DNA from: Luminiphilus sp.
Lineage (GTDB): Bacteria > Pseudomonadota > Gammaproteobacteria > Pseudomonadales > Halieaceae
DNA length: 37,549 nt
Assembly: GCA_016779445.1 (NCBI GenBank)
Contig: JADHNP010000019.1
Coordinates: forward strand, 1 to 37,549
Reading direction: 5' to 3'
Made by a program: the position numbers and the translations under genes. Of the stretch, positions 8,927 through 16,150 are shown one piece after another (position 1 is the stretch's first letter; every line of letters begins with the position of its first letter). The notes beneath the pieces are model-generated. The model had not been told where the DNA came from and made no database searches. It saw nothing but the letters and a program-made list of their open reading frames with translations.

Positions 8927-9449
8927 CACCCGAAAGGTCCCCCACCACCTCAGATAGCTGCAGTAACTTGCTACTAGCCCTCAAGCCTGCCGATTCCAGC
9001 ACTTCGAGATTAATGACCAGCTTCATCCTCGCGCCATTGCGCTTCAGCTCAATCATGCCGCCTTTTCTGGCAAACCCTGGCTGATCACTTACCCACAGCA
9101 CACCCCTGGCAGCCACCAATTTCTCTGCGTTGTCATTGAAAGATTCAAAGACCACATCGCAGCCATTGACTTGATGTGAAACGAGGGGCCTCACCTCACG
9201 ATCACCAGACTCAGTGGCAACGATCTCCTGTAATAGCGTCGCGAGTTCTGACGCCGGAGCAATGCAAAAAATCCTTGCCGATTGGTCATCTGGCCAACTG
9301 ACAAACTGCGATAACCGCAATAAAAAAACGGCCTTCAACTCGTTTTCAGTCAAGCCGGGCGCAGCGCTTGAGGGCAGCGAGAAGGCAATCATGGCAACAG
9401 TTAGCAGGGCGCTCGAGAGAGCGCTACGACGCATTAGCCTCAAGGTCAT
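8919..9449 (-). CDS. YfiR-like periplasmic protein (DUF4154)
   Basis: A 176-aa exported protein. The signal peptide runs from MRRSALSSALL to about residue 30 (SSAAPG). The mature part matches the YfiR/DUF4154 pattern: ENELKAVFLLRLSQFVSWPD at 35-54, IFCIA, the SHQVNGCDVVFES strand, LWVSDQPGFARKGGMIEL, and a C-terminal KLVINLEV-ASSKLLQLSEVV. Two cysteines (C62, C97) are spaced like the first disulfide of P. aeruginosa YfiR; a second pair is absent. In the YfiBNR system YfiR is a periplasmic inhibitor of a CHASE8 diguanylate cyclase; here the coupled partner is a CHASE8 kinase. The start is uncertain between ATG 9449 and ATG 9434, and neither has an ideal ribosome site. It begins 5 bp after queF. 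Confidence 0.85.
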   Translation of the reverse strand: MTLRLMRRSALSSALLTVAMIAFSLPSSAAPGLTENELKAVFLLRLSQFVSWPDDQSARIFCIAPASELATLLQEIVATESGDREVRPLVSHQVNGCDVVFESFNDNAEKLVAARGVLWVSDQPGFARKGGMIELKRNGARMKLVINLEVLESAGLRASSKLLQLSEVVGDLSGDA

Positions 9450-9454
9450 GAAGA

Positions 9455-10240
9455 CTACTGTCGCCCAATACGCTGGGGATCGATCGGAATCACACCAGAA
9501 CTCCGCCACGGTGTGATATCGATACCCCCTCTACGCTGATAGAAGGCAACGACGTCAAGGGATTCCAGACCCAGACCCATCAGATCTGAGTAAATCTGCT
9601 CAACACATTGCTCATGAAAGCCCTGATGCGAGCGGTAAGCATCGAGATAGGTCGCTAGGCTGGCAGGATCGATGGGCGGACCCGAATAGCGGACCCACAG
9701 ACTGCCCCAATCTGGTTGCGCGGTGACCGGGCAGAGCGATCGAAGACTGTGACTTACAAGGTGTTCAGACACGACATTCCCCTTCCCTGGTGAAATCGTC
9801 AAAACAGTGGCATCGATTATGGCAAGCCCTTCGCTTGTGTTGCAAGCGGGCAGATTCACGCCAACCAACTCACGAGTAAGACTCGCCAACCGGTCCACCG
9901 GCGTGCAAGACAGCGACACCGTAGCGCTCACACACGCTGAAACATCGCGCACTATCGCCTGTATCGCCGCCTCATGAGTCTCGAAATGGTGATGATTCAG
10001 GGAGTTTAGGTAGAGCTTGAGAGACTTGGATTCTACGGTCGCGGGCGAGTCCGCCGGAATAGCCAGCACCCCCACCCAATGCTCCACCGTTTGCTGGACA
10101 CACCACGACATCTCATAACAGTGCCAAATGTCCCATCCGTGACCGATGCAAGAAAACGGACGGTGACGTTCAATGCGCTCAAGTACATGTGGCGCATAAG
10201 ACAGCGGCGCAGGGACGGCTTGACCGAGAACGCCTTTCAT
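9455..10240 (-). CDS. queF: NADPH-dependent 7-cyano-7-deazaguanine reductase
   Basis: Reduces preQ0 to preQ1 with NADPH in queuosine tRNA-modification synthesis. The 261-aa protein is the long, two-domain YqcD-type QueF. The family motif ESKSLKLY is at 70-77, and the catalytic cysteine and aspartate are C170 (SLCPVTAQPDWG) and D177. The start at ATG 10240 gives the normal family N-terminus; the frame open to 10426 lies inside the ABC permease gene and is spurious. It follows the permease stop by 5 bp, so it is probably co-transcribed with the ABC genes. The other queuosine genes are not in the window. Confidence 0.95.
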   Translation of the reverse strand: MKGVLGQAVPAPLSYAPHVLERIERHRPFSCIGHGWDIWHCYEMSWCVQQTVEHWVGVLAIPADSPATVESKSLKLYLNSLNHHHFETHEAAIQAIVRDVSACVSATVSLSCTPVDRLASLTRELVGVNLPACNTSEGLAIIDATVLTISPGKGNVVSEHLVSHSLRSLCPVTAQPDWGSLWVRYSGPPIDPASLATYLDAYRSHQGFHEQCVEQIYSDLMGLGLESLDVVAFYQRRGGIDITPWRSSGVIPIDPQRIGRQ

Positions 10241-10245
10241 AAACT

Positions 10246-11019
10246 TTAGGTGCGCAACCGTCGACCGGTTTTGAGTAAATGCGCCGCGTACCAATACGCC
10301 ACCAACGTGAAAGCCCCGATCATGGCGAACGCAAATCCAACGCTGACATCGCTCACACCCAACACACCATAACGGAAGGCGTTTACCACGTAGACCAACG
10401 GATTGGCTTGCGAAACCGTTGCCCAAAATTCCGGCAGCAAGTCCAGAGAGTAAAACACGCCTCCAAGGTAGGTTAACGGCGTGAGGACAAATGCAGGAAC
10501 AATATTGATGTCATCGAAGGTATTTGCAAATACGGCATTGATCAGACCGCATAACGAAAAAAGGATAGAGGTCATCGCCACCACGGCAACCACCACAATG
10601 TAACTATGTATGCTGAGATCCACGAACAAAGACGCTACCAGCGTCACAATGACTGCCACCAACATGCCGCGACTGACACCACCACTGACGAAACCCAAAA
10701 GAATAATGTGATTGGGCGTAGGAGAGACCAGTAACTCCTCAATGCTGTTATTAAATTTTGAACCAAAAAATGAGGACACCACATTGGCGTACGAGTTGGT
10801 GACAATGGCCATCATAATGAGCCCCGGCACCACGAACTCCATGTAGCTAACACCGCCCATCTCACCAATACGCGAACCAATCAGGTTACCGAATATCAGG
10901 AAATAAAGTGACATTGTGATCGCCGAGGGCAACAGTGTCTGGGTCCAGATACGCGTGTATCGGCGAATCTCCTTGCGCATGAGCGTCAGCAATGCCACCC
11001 ATTGCTCGTAGGGAGTCAT
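10246..11019 (-). CDS. ABC-2 type transporter permease (YadH-like)
   Basis: A 257-aa inner-membrane permease with about six hydrophobic segments and an amphipathic N-terminal helix (RKEIRRYTRIWTQTLLP) typical of ABC-2 exporters. The conserved block FGSKFNNSIEELLVSPTP, the cytoplasmic gate region of this family, is at about 83-100. It overlaps the ATPase gene by 4 bp (ATGA), so the two form one transporter. It resembles E. coli YadH, which pairs with YadG; the substrate is not known, so I give no symbol. Confidence 0.9.
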   Translation of the reverse strand: MTPYEQWVALLTLMRKEIRRYTRIWTQTLLPSAITMSLYFLIFGNLIGSRIGEMGGVSYMEFVVPGLIMMAIVTNSYANVVSSFFGSKFNNSIEELLVSPTPNHIILLGFVSGGVSRGMLVAVIVTLVASLFVDLSIHSYIVVVAVVAMTSILFSLCGLINAVFANTFDDINIVPAFVLTPLTYLGGVFYSLDLLPEFWATVSQANPLVYVVNAFRYGVLGVSDVSVGFAFAMIGAFTLVAYWYAAHLLKTGRRLRT

Positions 11020-11933
11020 GACGCCTGCTCCAGTAGCGATACAAACATTTGCTCAAGCCGATTCTCTCGATTACGCATACTGATAATGCTCACACCTCTC
11101 TGATGCAAGCCCGCCATGAGCTCAGCCAGATCTTGTCCCCGATCGATCTGCGCTTCGATGCTGTAATCGTCTTTTCGGGTGATGGTGAAACCCTGCACCG
11201 AGAGGTCCTGGGGCAGAGTCTCACGCGAATCCAGAATGAAAATTTCTCGATGCAGTTCTCTCAAAAGGTTCTTCATCGACGTGTTAGTCACGATTTTTCC
11301 GTGATTGATGATGGCGATATTGCGGCAGAGAGACTCCGCTTCCTCGAGATAATGCGTGGTCAGAATGATCGTTGTCCCCGCTGCATTGATCTCGCACAAA
11401 AAATTGTACATCGAACGCCGCATCTCGATATCAACACCGGCAGTGGGCTCATCAAGAATTAGAACGCTAGGCTCGTGGATCAACGCTCTCGCGATCATTA
11501 ATCGCCGCTTCATTCCGCCCGAGAGCATTCGAGCTCGAACATGTCGCTTATCCGCCAGCCCCAGCTTCTCCAGGTACAGATCTATTCTACCGAGCGCGGT
11601 TTTGAGCGGTATACCGTAATAACCGGCTTGATGAATCAAAATGTCTTCAACGCTCTCAAACACATTGAAATTAAATTCCTGTGGCACGACGCCAAGGTGA
11701 CGTTTCGCTCCCGCAAAGTTCTCATCAATATCGATTCCTTTTACACGCACAGTGCCCGCTGACTTTTGAACCAATGAACAGATCACACCAATCGTGGTCG
11801 ACTTACCTGCGCCATTGGGTCCCAATAATGCGAAGAAATCGCCTTTCTCCACCTGCAAATCGATCCCTTTTAACGCTTGCAATCCATTGGCGTAGGTTTT
11901 TTCTAGTCCGGCGATTTCAAGGGCGGGGGGCAT
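11016..11933 (-). CDS. ABC transporter ATP-binding protein (YadG-like)
   Basis: The 305-aa ATPase subunit of the exporter formed with the adjacent permease. Walker A GPNGAGKST begins at residue 38, the LSGG signature is at 137-140, Walker B SVLILDEP ends with D161-E162, and the switch histidine is in TTHYLEEAE. A C-terminal extension of about 80 residues beyond the nucleotide-binding domain is typical of the drug/multidrug (DRA) ABC-2 class. It is first in a leftward unit ATPase-permease-queF-YfiR-kinase-barrel with gaps of 5 bp or less. Substrate unknown. Confidence 0.92.
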   Translation of the reverse strand: MPPALEIAGLEKTYANGLQALKGIDLQVEKGDFFALLGPNGAGKSTTIGVICSLVQKSAGTVRVKGIDIDENFAGAKRHLGVVPQEFNFNVFESVEDILIHQAGYYGIPLKTALGRIDLYLEKLGLADKRHVRARMLSGGMKRRLMIARALIHEPSVLILDEPTAGVDIEMRRSMYNFLCEINAAGTTIILTTHYLEEAESLCRNIAIINHGKIVTNTSMKNLLRELHREIFILDSRETLPQDLSVQGFTITRKDDYSIEAQIDRGQDLAELMAGLHQRGVSIISMRNRENRLEQMFVSLLEQAS

Positions 11934-12018
11934 GAATTGTTACCTTCTCCGAGGAGATTCAGAAAGCGGCGTAGTGTAACCAATCCCGCCACCCATCAGA
12001 AGGAAGTCAAATTCGCCC

Positions 12019-12047
12019 TTGACGGGCCTGAAGGGGGTAACTAACAT
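12019..12047 (+). promoter_or_regulatory. tRNA-Glu/tRNA-Gly promoter
   Basis: A -35 TTGACG (12019-12024) and a -10 TAACAT (12042-12047) are 17 bp apart. A G+C-rich discriminator (GCGCGCC) follows, the hallmark of stringently controlled stable-RNA promoters. The start would be near 12054, about 20 nt before tRNA-Glu. Confidence 0.6.
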
Positions 12048-12073
12048 GCGCGCCTGCTGTTATTAGGATCACT

Positions 12074-12149
12074 GTCCCCTTCGTCTAGTGGCCTAGGACA
12101 CCGCCCTTTCACGGCGGGAACAGGGGTTCGAACCCCCTAGGGGACGCCA
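12074..12149 (+). tRNA. tRNA-Glu(TTC)
   Basis: A 76-nt tRNA with acceptor GTCCCCT paired with AGGGGAC, encoded CCA, anticodon stem CCGCC/GGCGG, loop CTTTCAC (anticodon TTC) and T-loop TTCGAAC. It is five bases upstream of tRNA-Gly and shares its transcript. Confidence 0.98.
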
Positions 12150-12154
12150 TTTTA

Positions 12155-12230
12155 GCGGGTGTAGCTCAGTTGGTAGAGCGCGACCTTGCCAAGGTCGAGG
12201 TCACGAGTTCGAACCTCGTTACCCGCTCCA
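12155..12230 (+). tRNA. tRNA-Gly(GCC)
   Basis: A 76-nt tRNA with acceptor GCGGGTG, D-arm containing AGTTGGTA, anticodon stem CGACC/GGTCG with loop TTGCCAA (anticodon GCC), T-loop TTCGAAC and encoded CCA. It is intact and is the functional counterpart of the degenerate copy at 12567-12642. Confidence 0.98.
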
Positions 12231-12566
12231 AATCTCGATAAATCAAGCGTTTGTGGCGCATTGCTAGATGTGGCTACGACGCTTGCTTTGTCTCCCGGCA
12301 GTGAATTTGCATCGCTACGGCAGACAGCCAGCAAAACCCTCTCCCAGAATCTTTCCCTAATTGATTATTCACCCCAACGGCCGCCGCCGCGGCAGATACT
12401 GTTACCCCTACCACCGACATTCCCGAAAATCAGGGCGGATACGCTGGGAAAAGAGGGCCGTTGCCGTGTGGGATAAACGCTGCACCCGGCACTACGTTGT
12501 CAAAGATTATTGTCCTGAACACCGCTGCATGCGTCGTATGACGATCGAGGGTGATGCGTCATTTTA
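12231..12566. other. Non-coding stretch between tRNA-Gly and its decayed copy
   Basis: 336 bp without a gene I can support. Short frames exist on both strands, but they lack ribosome sites and family resemblance, and one runs through the tRNA itself. I see no terminator after tRNA-Gly, no integrase remnant and no direct repeat beyond the tRNA-like copy. It may be debris between two ancestral tRNA copies. Confidence 0.5.
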
Positions 12567-12642
12567 TTGGCTGTCGCTCAGTTCATAGAGCGCAACTTTG
12601 CCAAGGCGGAAGTCGCGAGTTAGAACCTCGCTTCCCGCTCAA
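12567..12642 (+). pseudogene. Degenerate tRNA-Gly(GCC) copy
   Basis: A 76-nt stretch aligning without gaps to the intact tRNA-Gly at 12155, with 60 of 76 identical positions by my count. The anticodon loop TTGCCAA, the D-stem and the T-stem survive. The T-stem even has a compensated A-T to G-C pair. However, the acceptor stem is broken (TTGGCTG against TTCCCGC), the anticodon stem is mispaired, the invariant GG of the D-loop is CA, the T-loop is TTAGAAC instead of TTCGAAC, and the 3' end is CAA rather than CCA. It cannot be a normal tRNA. Confidence 0.85.
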
Positions 12643-12686
12643 TTTCTCTTGCTCTTTAAACGCCGCGTTATGCGCTAGCACCAGAT

Positions 12687-13091
12687 TTACTGTGACTCAT
12701 CATTGGCGTCATCCAGCTTAATAGACAAGCTATTAATACAATAGCGTTGCCCGGTTTCGGTAGGCCCATCAGGGAACACATGCCCAAGATGTCCACCACA
12801 ACGCTGGCAGAGGACCTCGGTCCGAACCATGCCATGGCTGGTGTCGCGGCTTTCCGCAACTGCCCCCTCAATCGCGGGTCGGTCAAAGCTCGGCCAGCCA
12901 CACCCGGCATCAAATTTTGTGTTCGACCTAAAAAGCGTTTCGCCGCAACCACGACAACGATAAGTACCGTCCTCCCAAACATTCCAATACTCACCCGTGA
13001 ACGCCCTCTCAGTACCTTTTTCTCGCAGTACATAGTACTCCTCAGGCGTCAGTTGCTCTCGCCACGCTGCATCGTCCTTCTCATCCGTCAT
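12687..13091 (-). CDS. msrB: Peptide-methionine (R)-S-oxide reductase
   Basis: Reduces methionine-R-sulfoxide in damaged proteins using thioredoxin. The 134-aa single-domain MsrB has the two zinc CxxC pairs (C46/C49 in YRCRGCGE and C95/C98 in [13 protein letters not shown]), the GCGWPSF block with a possible resolving cysteine C64, and catalytic C118 in RYCINS. There is no signal peptide, so it is cytosolic. It is the last gene of the leftward prmB-to-msrB string, 10 bp after pdxB. Confidence 0.97.
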   Translation of the reverse strand: MTDEKDDAAWREQLTPEEYYVLREKGTERAFTGEYWNVWEDGTYRCRGCGETLFRSNTKFDAGCGWPSFDRPAIEGAVAESRDTSHGMVRTEVLCQRCGGHLGHVFPDGPTETGQRYCINSLSIKLDDANDESQ

Positions 13092-13101
13092 TATTACCTG
13101 C

Positions 13102-14280
13102 CTATTCCATCACTCTCATGCCCAAGCGAGTCGCCATTTCTCCGAGCTCAGGTGAACCGGTCTGTATTCTAATCGTTCGCCCTGACCATTCTGAGGGCTG
13201 TCGATACGTTTTTCGCAGTTTATCGAATTCGCACGCATTAAGAGCACCCAAGCCAGCCTCACGAATACGCGCATCTTCGCGCGCCAGTGTGCCTTGATTT
13301 TTTAAGAACGTTGTTGCCCAGTCGACGGCATCACACGCTGCGCCCTGATCCTCTATAACTTGCTCTGCGGGTAGTATCTCAGACGAACCTGGCGACAGCA
13401 GATCTTTGAGATCCTCGCCAGCCCAGCACGCCAACGCCCGAGCCAACACATTGCTTCCGCGGGCTTTCGCATCTAGCGAGTGTCCGGCAATATGCGGCGA
13501 CACCCAATCCGTGTCCGACAACACTGCAGCTGATAACAGGGGCTCACCGGGCCAGGTATCCAAAATCACTGTCAATGGGCTGTCTAACAGCTGTGTCAGC
13601 GCCTCCGATGTTATTAGTTCTCCGCGCGCAGCATTGATAAACAGACCCATACCGCGCCGCTCTGCGGCCTGCACCGCACACTCGGCATTTTTGAGGTTCA
13701 AAAGGCCACTCGAGGCGTGAGGACCTTGGTCGTGCAGACTGGCATGTAACGACACTATTGGTTGACACAACGCCTCATTAAGACTCACTCGAGTAACATT
13801 ACTTGGCCAATCCCTGATAAAAGGATCATGAGCCACCACCGAACACCCCAACTGCAGCAACCGGTTTGCCAGTCGACCACCTACCTCTCCAAGGCCCACA
13901 ATACCGACGGGCAGACCATTCAGTAGCGGCGCCAAGAACCCACTCAGCGCTATCGCCGACAGCACGTATTCCACAACGGCAACAGCATTGGAACCGGGGG
14001 CCGCAGACCAAGCAATATCTGATCGCGCCAGCGCTTCTACATCAAGATGGTCCTTACCAGCGGTAGCCGAGCCCACAAAGCGAACCTGACTGTTCTGCAG
14101 TAGTTTGGCGTCCACCCGAGTGATTGATCTCACTAACAAGACCTCGGCGTCGCTTATCGCTATGGAGTTGATGTCACGCCCGCTTAGCACCTGCACTTCG
14201 CCCAGAAGGTGCCTGAGCGCGGGGGTTATCGGAATCCCCTCGTCCAACACCCAACGCATCTTTCTGAGCTCGGACTTCAT
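13102..14280 (-). CDS. pdxB: Erythronate-4-phosphate dehydrogenase
   Basis: Oxidises 4-phospho-D-erythronate in the deoxyxylulose-dependent pyridoxal phosphate pathway, using NAD. 392 aa: a D-2-hydroxyacid dehydrogenase catalytic fold, the Rossmann motif [10 protein letters not shown] (127-136), the catalytic trio R219 (INAARGEL), E246 (TWPGEP) and H263 ([10 protein letters not shown]), and a PdxB-specific C-terminal dimerisation domain with [15 protein letters not shown]. The ATG at 14280 overlaps the epmC stop (ATGA); the ATG at 14259 ([10 protein letters not shown]) aligns better with the E. coli N-terminus, so the true start may be seven residues later. Confidence 0.95.
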   Translation of the reverse strand: MKSELRKMRWVLDEGIPITPALRHLLGEVQVLSGRDINSIAISDAEVLLVRSITRVDAKLLQNSQVRFVGSATAGKDHLDVEALARSDIAWSAAPGSNAVAVVEYVLSAIALSGFLAPLLNGLPVGIVGLGEVGGRLANRLLQLGCSVVAHDPFIRDWPSNVTRVSLNEALCQPIVSLHASLHDQGPHASSGLLNLKNAECAVQAAERRGMGLFINAARGELITSEALTQLLDSPLTVILDTWPGEPLLSAAVLSDTDWVSPHIAGHSLDAKARGSNVLARALACWAGEDLKDLLSPGSSEILPAEQVIEDQGAACDAVDWATTFLKNQGTLAREDARIREAGLGALNACEFDKLRKTYRQPSEWSGRTIRIQTGSPELGEMATRLGMRVME

Positions 14281-14810
14281 ACGCTACCCGTTACCTTCTC
14301 GACATGTATACCGGCAAACTCACGATTCAAGGCCTGACGAAATTGCTCTGCACGCGAGGGCAAACCTTCCTTCAAGAAACGTGATCGCCAATACGTAATG
14401 CGCGTCACAAAAACCTCAAGTTCGGTATCTGTCACGCCACCCTCGACATTGTCGACACTGGGTGCGAAAGCCACACCGCAGGCATCACAAAATATCGACT
14501 CAATCGCTTGGGGCCGAGCCTCGACAGAGAAAAAGGCAGATTGCTGCGCTTCAGACCGCCCGTCTGGTGCGTACCAGTAGCCATAGTCGGGCAACTGGTG
14601 CCTGCGCTTACCCGCCACACACCAATGCGCTACCTCGTGCAAAGCGCTGCGCATAAAATCTTCACGAAAATGAATATGCCCGACGTTACCGGGCTCATAA
14701 AAAGGCTCCCTCGCACCACCCACTAAGAAGGTCGCCTCTTTGATCCCAAAGCACGCATTGAAAAGCTCGACAATGACGCCTGCGCTGGTTGCAGCCCCGG
14801 ATACGCCCAT
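14277..14810 (-). CDS. epmC: Elongation factor P hydroxylase
   Basis: EpmC (formerly YfcM) hydroxylates the beta-lysylated lysine of elongation factor P. The 177-aa protein has HEVAHW (H58, E59, H62), a metal-binding HExxH, followed by the diagnostic VAGKRRHQLPDYGYWY and PDGR block, and C-terminal LNREF. The epmA and epmB partners are not in this window. It sits 8 bp after tusA and overlaps pdxB. In E. coli it also lies close to aroC and prmB, which supports the call. Confidence 0.93.
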   Translation of the reverse strand: MGVSGAATSAGVIVELFNACFGIKEATFLVGGAREPFYEPGNVGHIHFREDFMRSALHEVAHWCVAGKRRHQLPDYGYWYAPDGRSEAQQSAFFSVEARPQAIESIFCDACGVAFAPSVDNVEGGVTDTELEVFVTRITYWRSRFLKEGLPSRAEQFRQALNREFAGIHVEKVTGSV

Positions 14811-14818
14811 TGAGAAAA

Positions 14819-15061
14819 CTAGCTGATCGCCTTACGAATGTGATACCGAAATTGCTCCCCGTCTTGATGCGAAAGCAATAAGGCGTGCCCCAAAAACTCG
14901 CAGAAGTTAGCAACATCTCGCTCGGTCGAGGGGTCAGTCGCATGTAACACCACCTCCTGCCCCGGCTCGAGTCGTCGCATCGCTGCGTGCAACAACATCA
15001 GGGGTTCCGGACACTTGAGGCCGACCGCATCAATTGTTTCCTGCGGCGCGGAATCGTCCAC
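14819..15061 (-). CDS. tusA: Sulfur-carrier protein TusA
   Basis: A small cytosolic sulfurtransferase of the SirA/YeeD/TusA family that relays persulfide sulfur, notably for 2-thiouridine in tRNA. 80 aa with the family motif GLKCPEPLM, active cysteine C17, and a typical DPSTERDVANFCEFLGH helix-strand region. Starts 4 bp after the methyltransferase stop and ends 8 bp before epmC. It may instead be another TusA-family member, since tusBCDE are not here. Confidence 0.88.
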   Translation of the reverse strand: MDDSAPQETIDAVGLKCPEPLMLLHAAMRRLEPGQEVVLHATDPSTERDVANFCEFLGHALLLSHQDGEQFRYHIRKAIS

Positions 15062-15065
15062 AACA

Positions 15066-15869
15066 TTACTCCGCAGGCTTTACGAATCTCAGCGTCATTC
15101 GATCACTCTCGCCGATGGATACAAAGCGCGCGCGATCAACATCACCTTCAGTCAGGGTGGGCGGCAGCGTCCACACACCTTGCGGATAGTCCTTGGTGTC
15201 TTTTGCATTAGCGTTGATCTCACTGCGCCCGTCCAACTCCAGACCCGCCAGCTCCGCCAACTCGATGACCTTTGATTCGGTAACGTATGCGCTGCTCTTC
15301 ATTTCATCGACGCTAAGCCCTTCATCACCTCGATGCTGGACAATCCCCAACACTCCGCCGGGTTTAAGCGTCTCTGCAATTGCTGAGAACATCATTTCGG
15401 CCTGATCGGCGCGCAACCATGAATGGACATTACGAAACGCCAACGCCATATCGACGCTGCCTGCGGGCGCAGGCGCGGTCGCACTGGGGGGCTGTAGCAC
15501 ACTGACTTCAACCTCACCCAGCACGTCACCGTTTTCCCCTAACTTCTTTAAAAATCCTCCCAGAGACCGCCGGGCATAGTTACCGCCATTTGGACTCCCG
15601 TGCGCGGCGATGAGCTTGCCATTGCCCTTCATTAAGGGGCCAAGCACCTCTGTATACCAACCCCCACCAGGTGAAACCTCCATCACCGTCATCCCCGCTT
15701 CGAGACCGAAAAAAGATAGCGTCTCTCTCGGATGACGATAGAAGTCTCTAGCCTTGTTTTGCTCAGAGCGATGCTCACCCGCCAGTGCGGCATCCCACCC
15801 GAGTTCTGCCCGCACCATCCCGCTGAGCAGAAGCAGCATAGCTGCCACTATTACTGTCAATCTGGTCAT
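15066..15869 (-). CDS. Predicted exported SAM-dependent methyltransferase (COG4798-like)
   Basis: 267 aa. An N-terminal signal peptide (hydrophobic VIVAAMLLLLSGMVRA, cleavage near residue 21) precedes a class I methyltransferase fold: a GLEAGMTVMEVSPGGGWYTE motif I at about 56-74, VDMALAFRNVHSW as motif IV, and LKPGGVLGIVQHR as motif V/VI. I recognise this as the uncharacterised group called predicted methyltransferase. Export is odd, because S-adenosylmethionine is not expected in the periplasm; the protein may be membrane-anchored or have a changed function. Substrate unknown. It is inside a tight gene string with tusA and aroC. Confidence 0.82.
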   Translation of the reverse strand: MTRLTVIVAAMLLLLSGMVRAELGWDAALAGEHRSEQNKARDFYRHPRETLSFFGLEAGMTVMEVSPGGGWYTEVLGPLMKGNGKLIAAHGSPNGGNYARRSLGGFLKKLGENGDVLGEVEVSVLQPPSATAPAPAGSVDMALAFRNVHSWLRADQAEMMFSAIAETLKPGGVLGIVQHRGDEGLSVDEMKSSAYVTESKVIELAELAGLELDGRSEINANAKDTKDYPQGVWTLPPTLTEGDVDRARFVSIGESDRMTLRFVKPAE

Positions 15870-15946
15870 TCTTCTACTCCTGATAAAATCGTCTAGTCAT
15901 GACTATAACCGCTTTTGATGCGCTTCCAGCGCCTAAAGGATGCGGC

Positions 15947-16150
15947 TCAGCGGCGCCCTTTTAACCGGCTGAGACACCAACCGGCCAACGCCGCAACCGC
16001 GACGACAACGGCGACCCCAAGGCTTACCCAAAAAAAGTGCGTCCACAAGCGCTCCGGTGACACACCCACAATATCGACAGCACCCCAAAATAGTGCAGCG
16101 CATGCCGCCGTGGCCAGTATGATCGTGCGAGCCCGGCTTCTTCGAATCAT
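15947..16150 (-). CDS. Small two-helix membrane protein
   Basis: A 67-aa hypothetical protein. A basic N-terminus (MIRRSRART) is followed by a first hydrophobic helix (about 10-29), a short loop with SPERLWTH, a second hydrophobic helix (about 38-58) and a basic tail RLKGRR. The ATG at 16150 shares one base with the aroC stop (TGATG), which indicates translational coupling and supports a real gene. I recognise no family. In E. coli the gene after mepA in this neighbourhood is also a membrane protein (YfcA), but there is no resemblance. Confidence 0.65.
   Translation of the reverse strand: MIRRSRARTIILATAACAALFWGAVDIVGVSPERLWTHFFWVSLGVAVVVAVAALAGWCLSRLKGRR

Noticed and set aside
12152-12334. 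Minus-strand 60-codon frame across tRNA-Gly
   Set aside because: It is antisense to the tRNA; such frames are common artefacts over tRNA genes.
12361-12588. Plus-strand 75-codon frame starting with TTG between tRNA-Gly and its copy
   Set aside because: No ribosome site, no family resemblance, and it runs into the tRNA remnant.
12155-12642. Remnant of an integrated element flanked by tRNA-derived attachment sites
   Set aside because: The second copy matches the whole tRNA rather than only its 3' end, there is no integrase or cargo in 336 bp, and the copy is diverged; ordinary duplication and decay is simpler.
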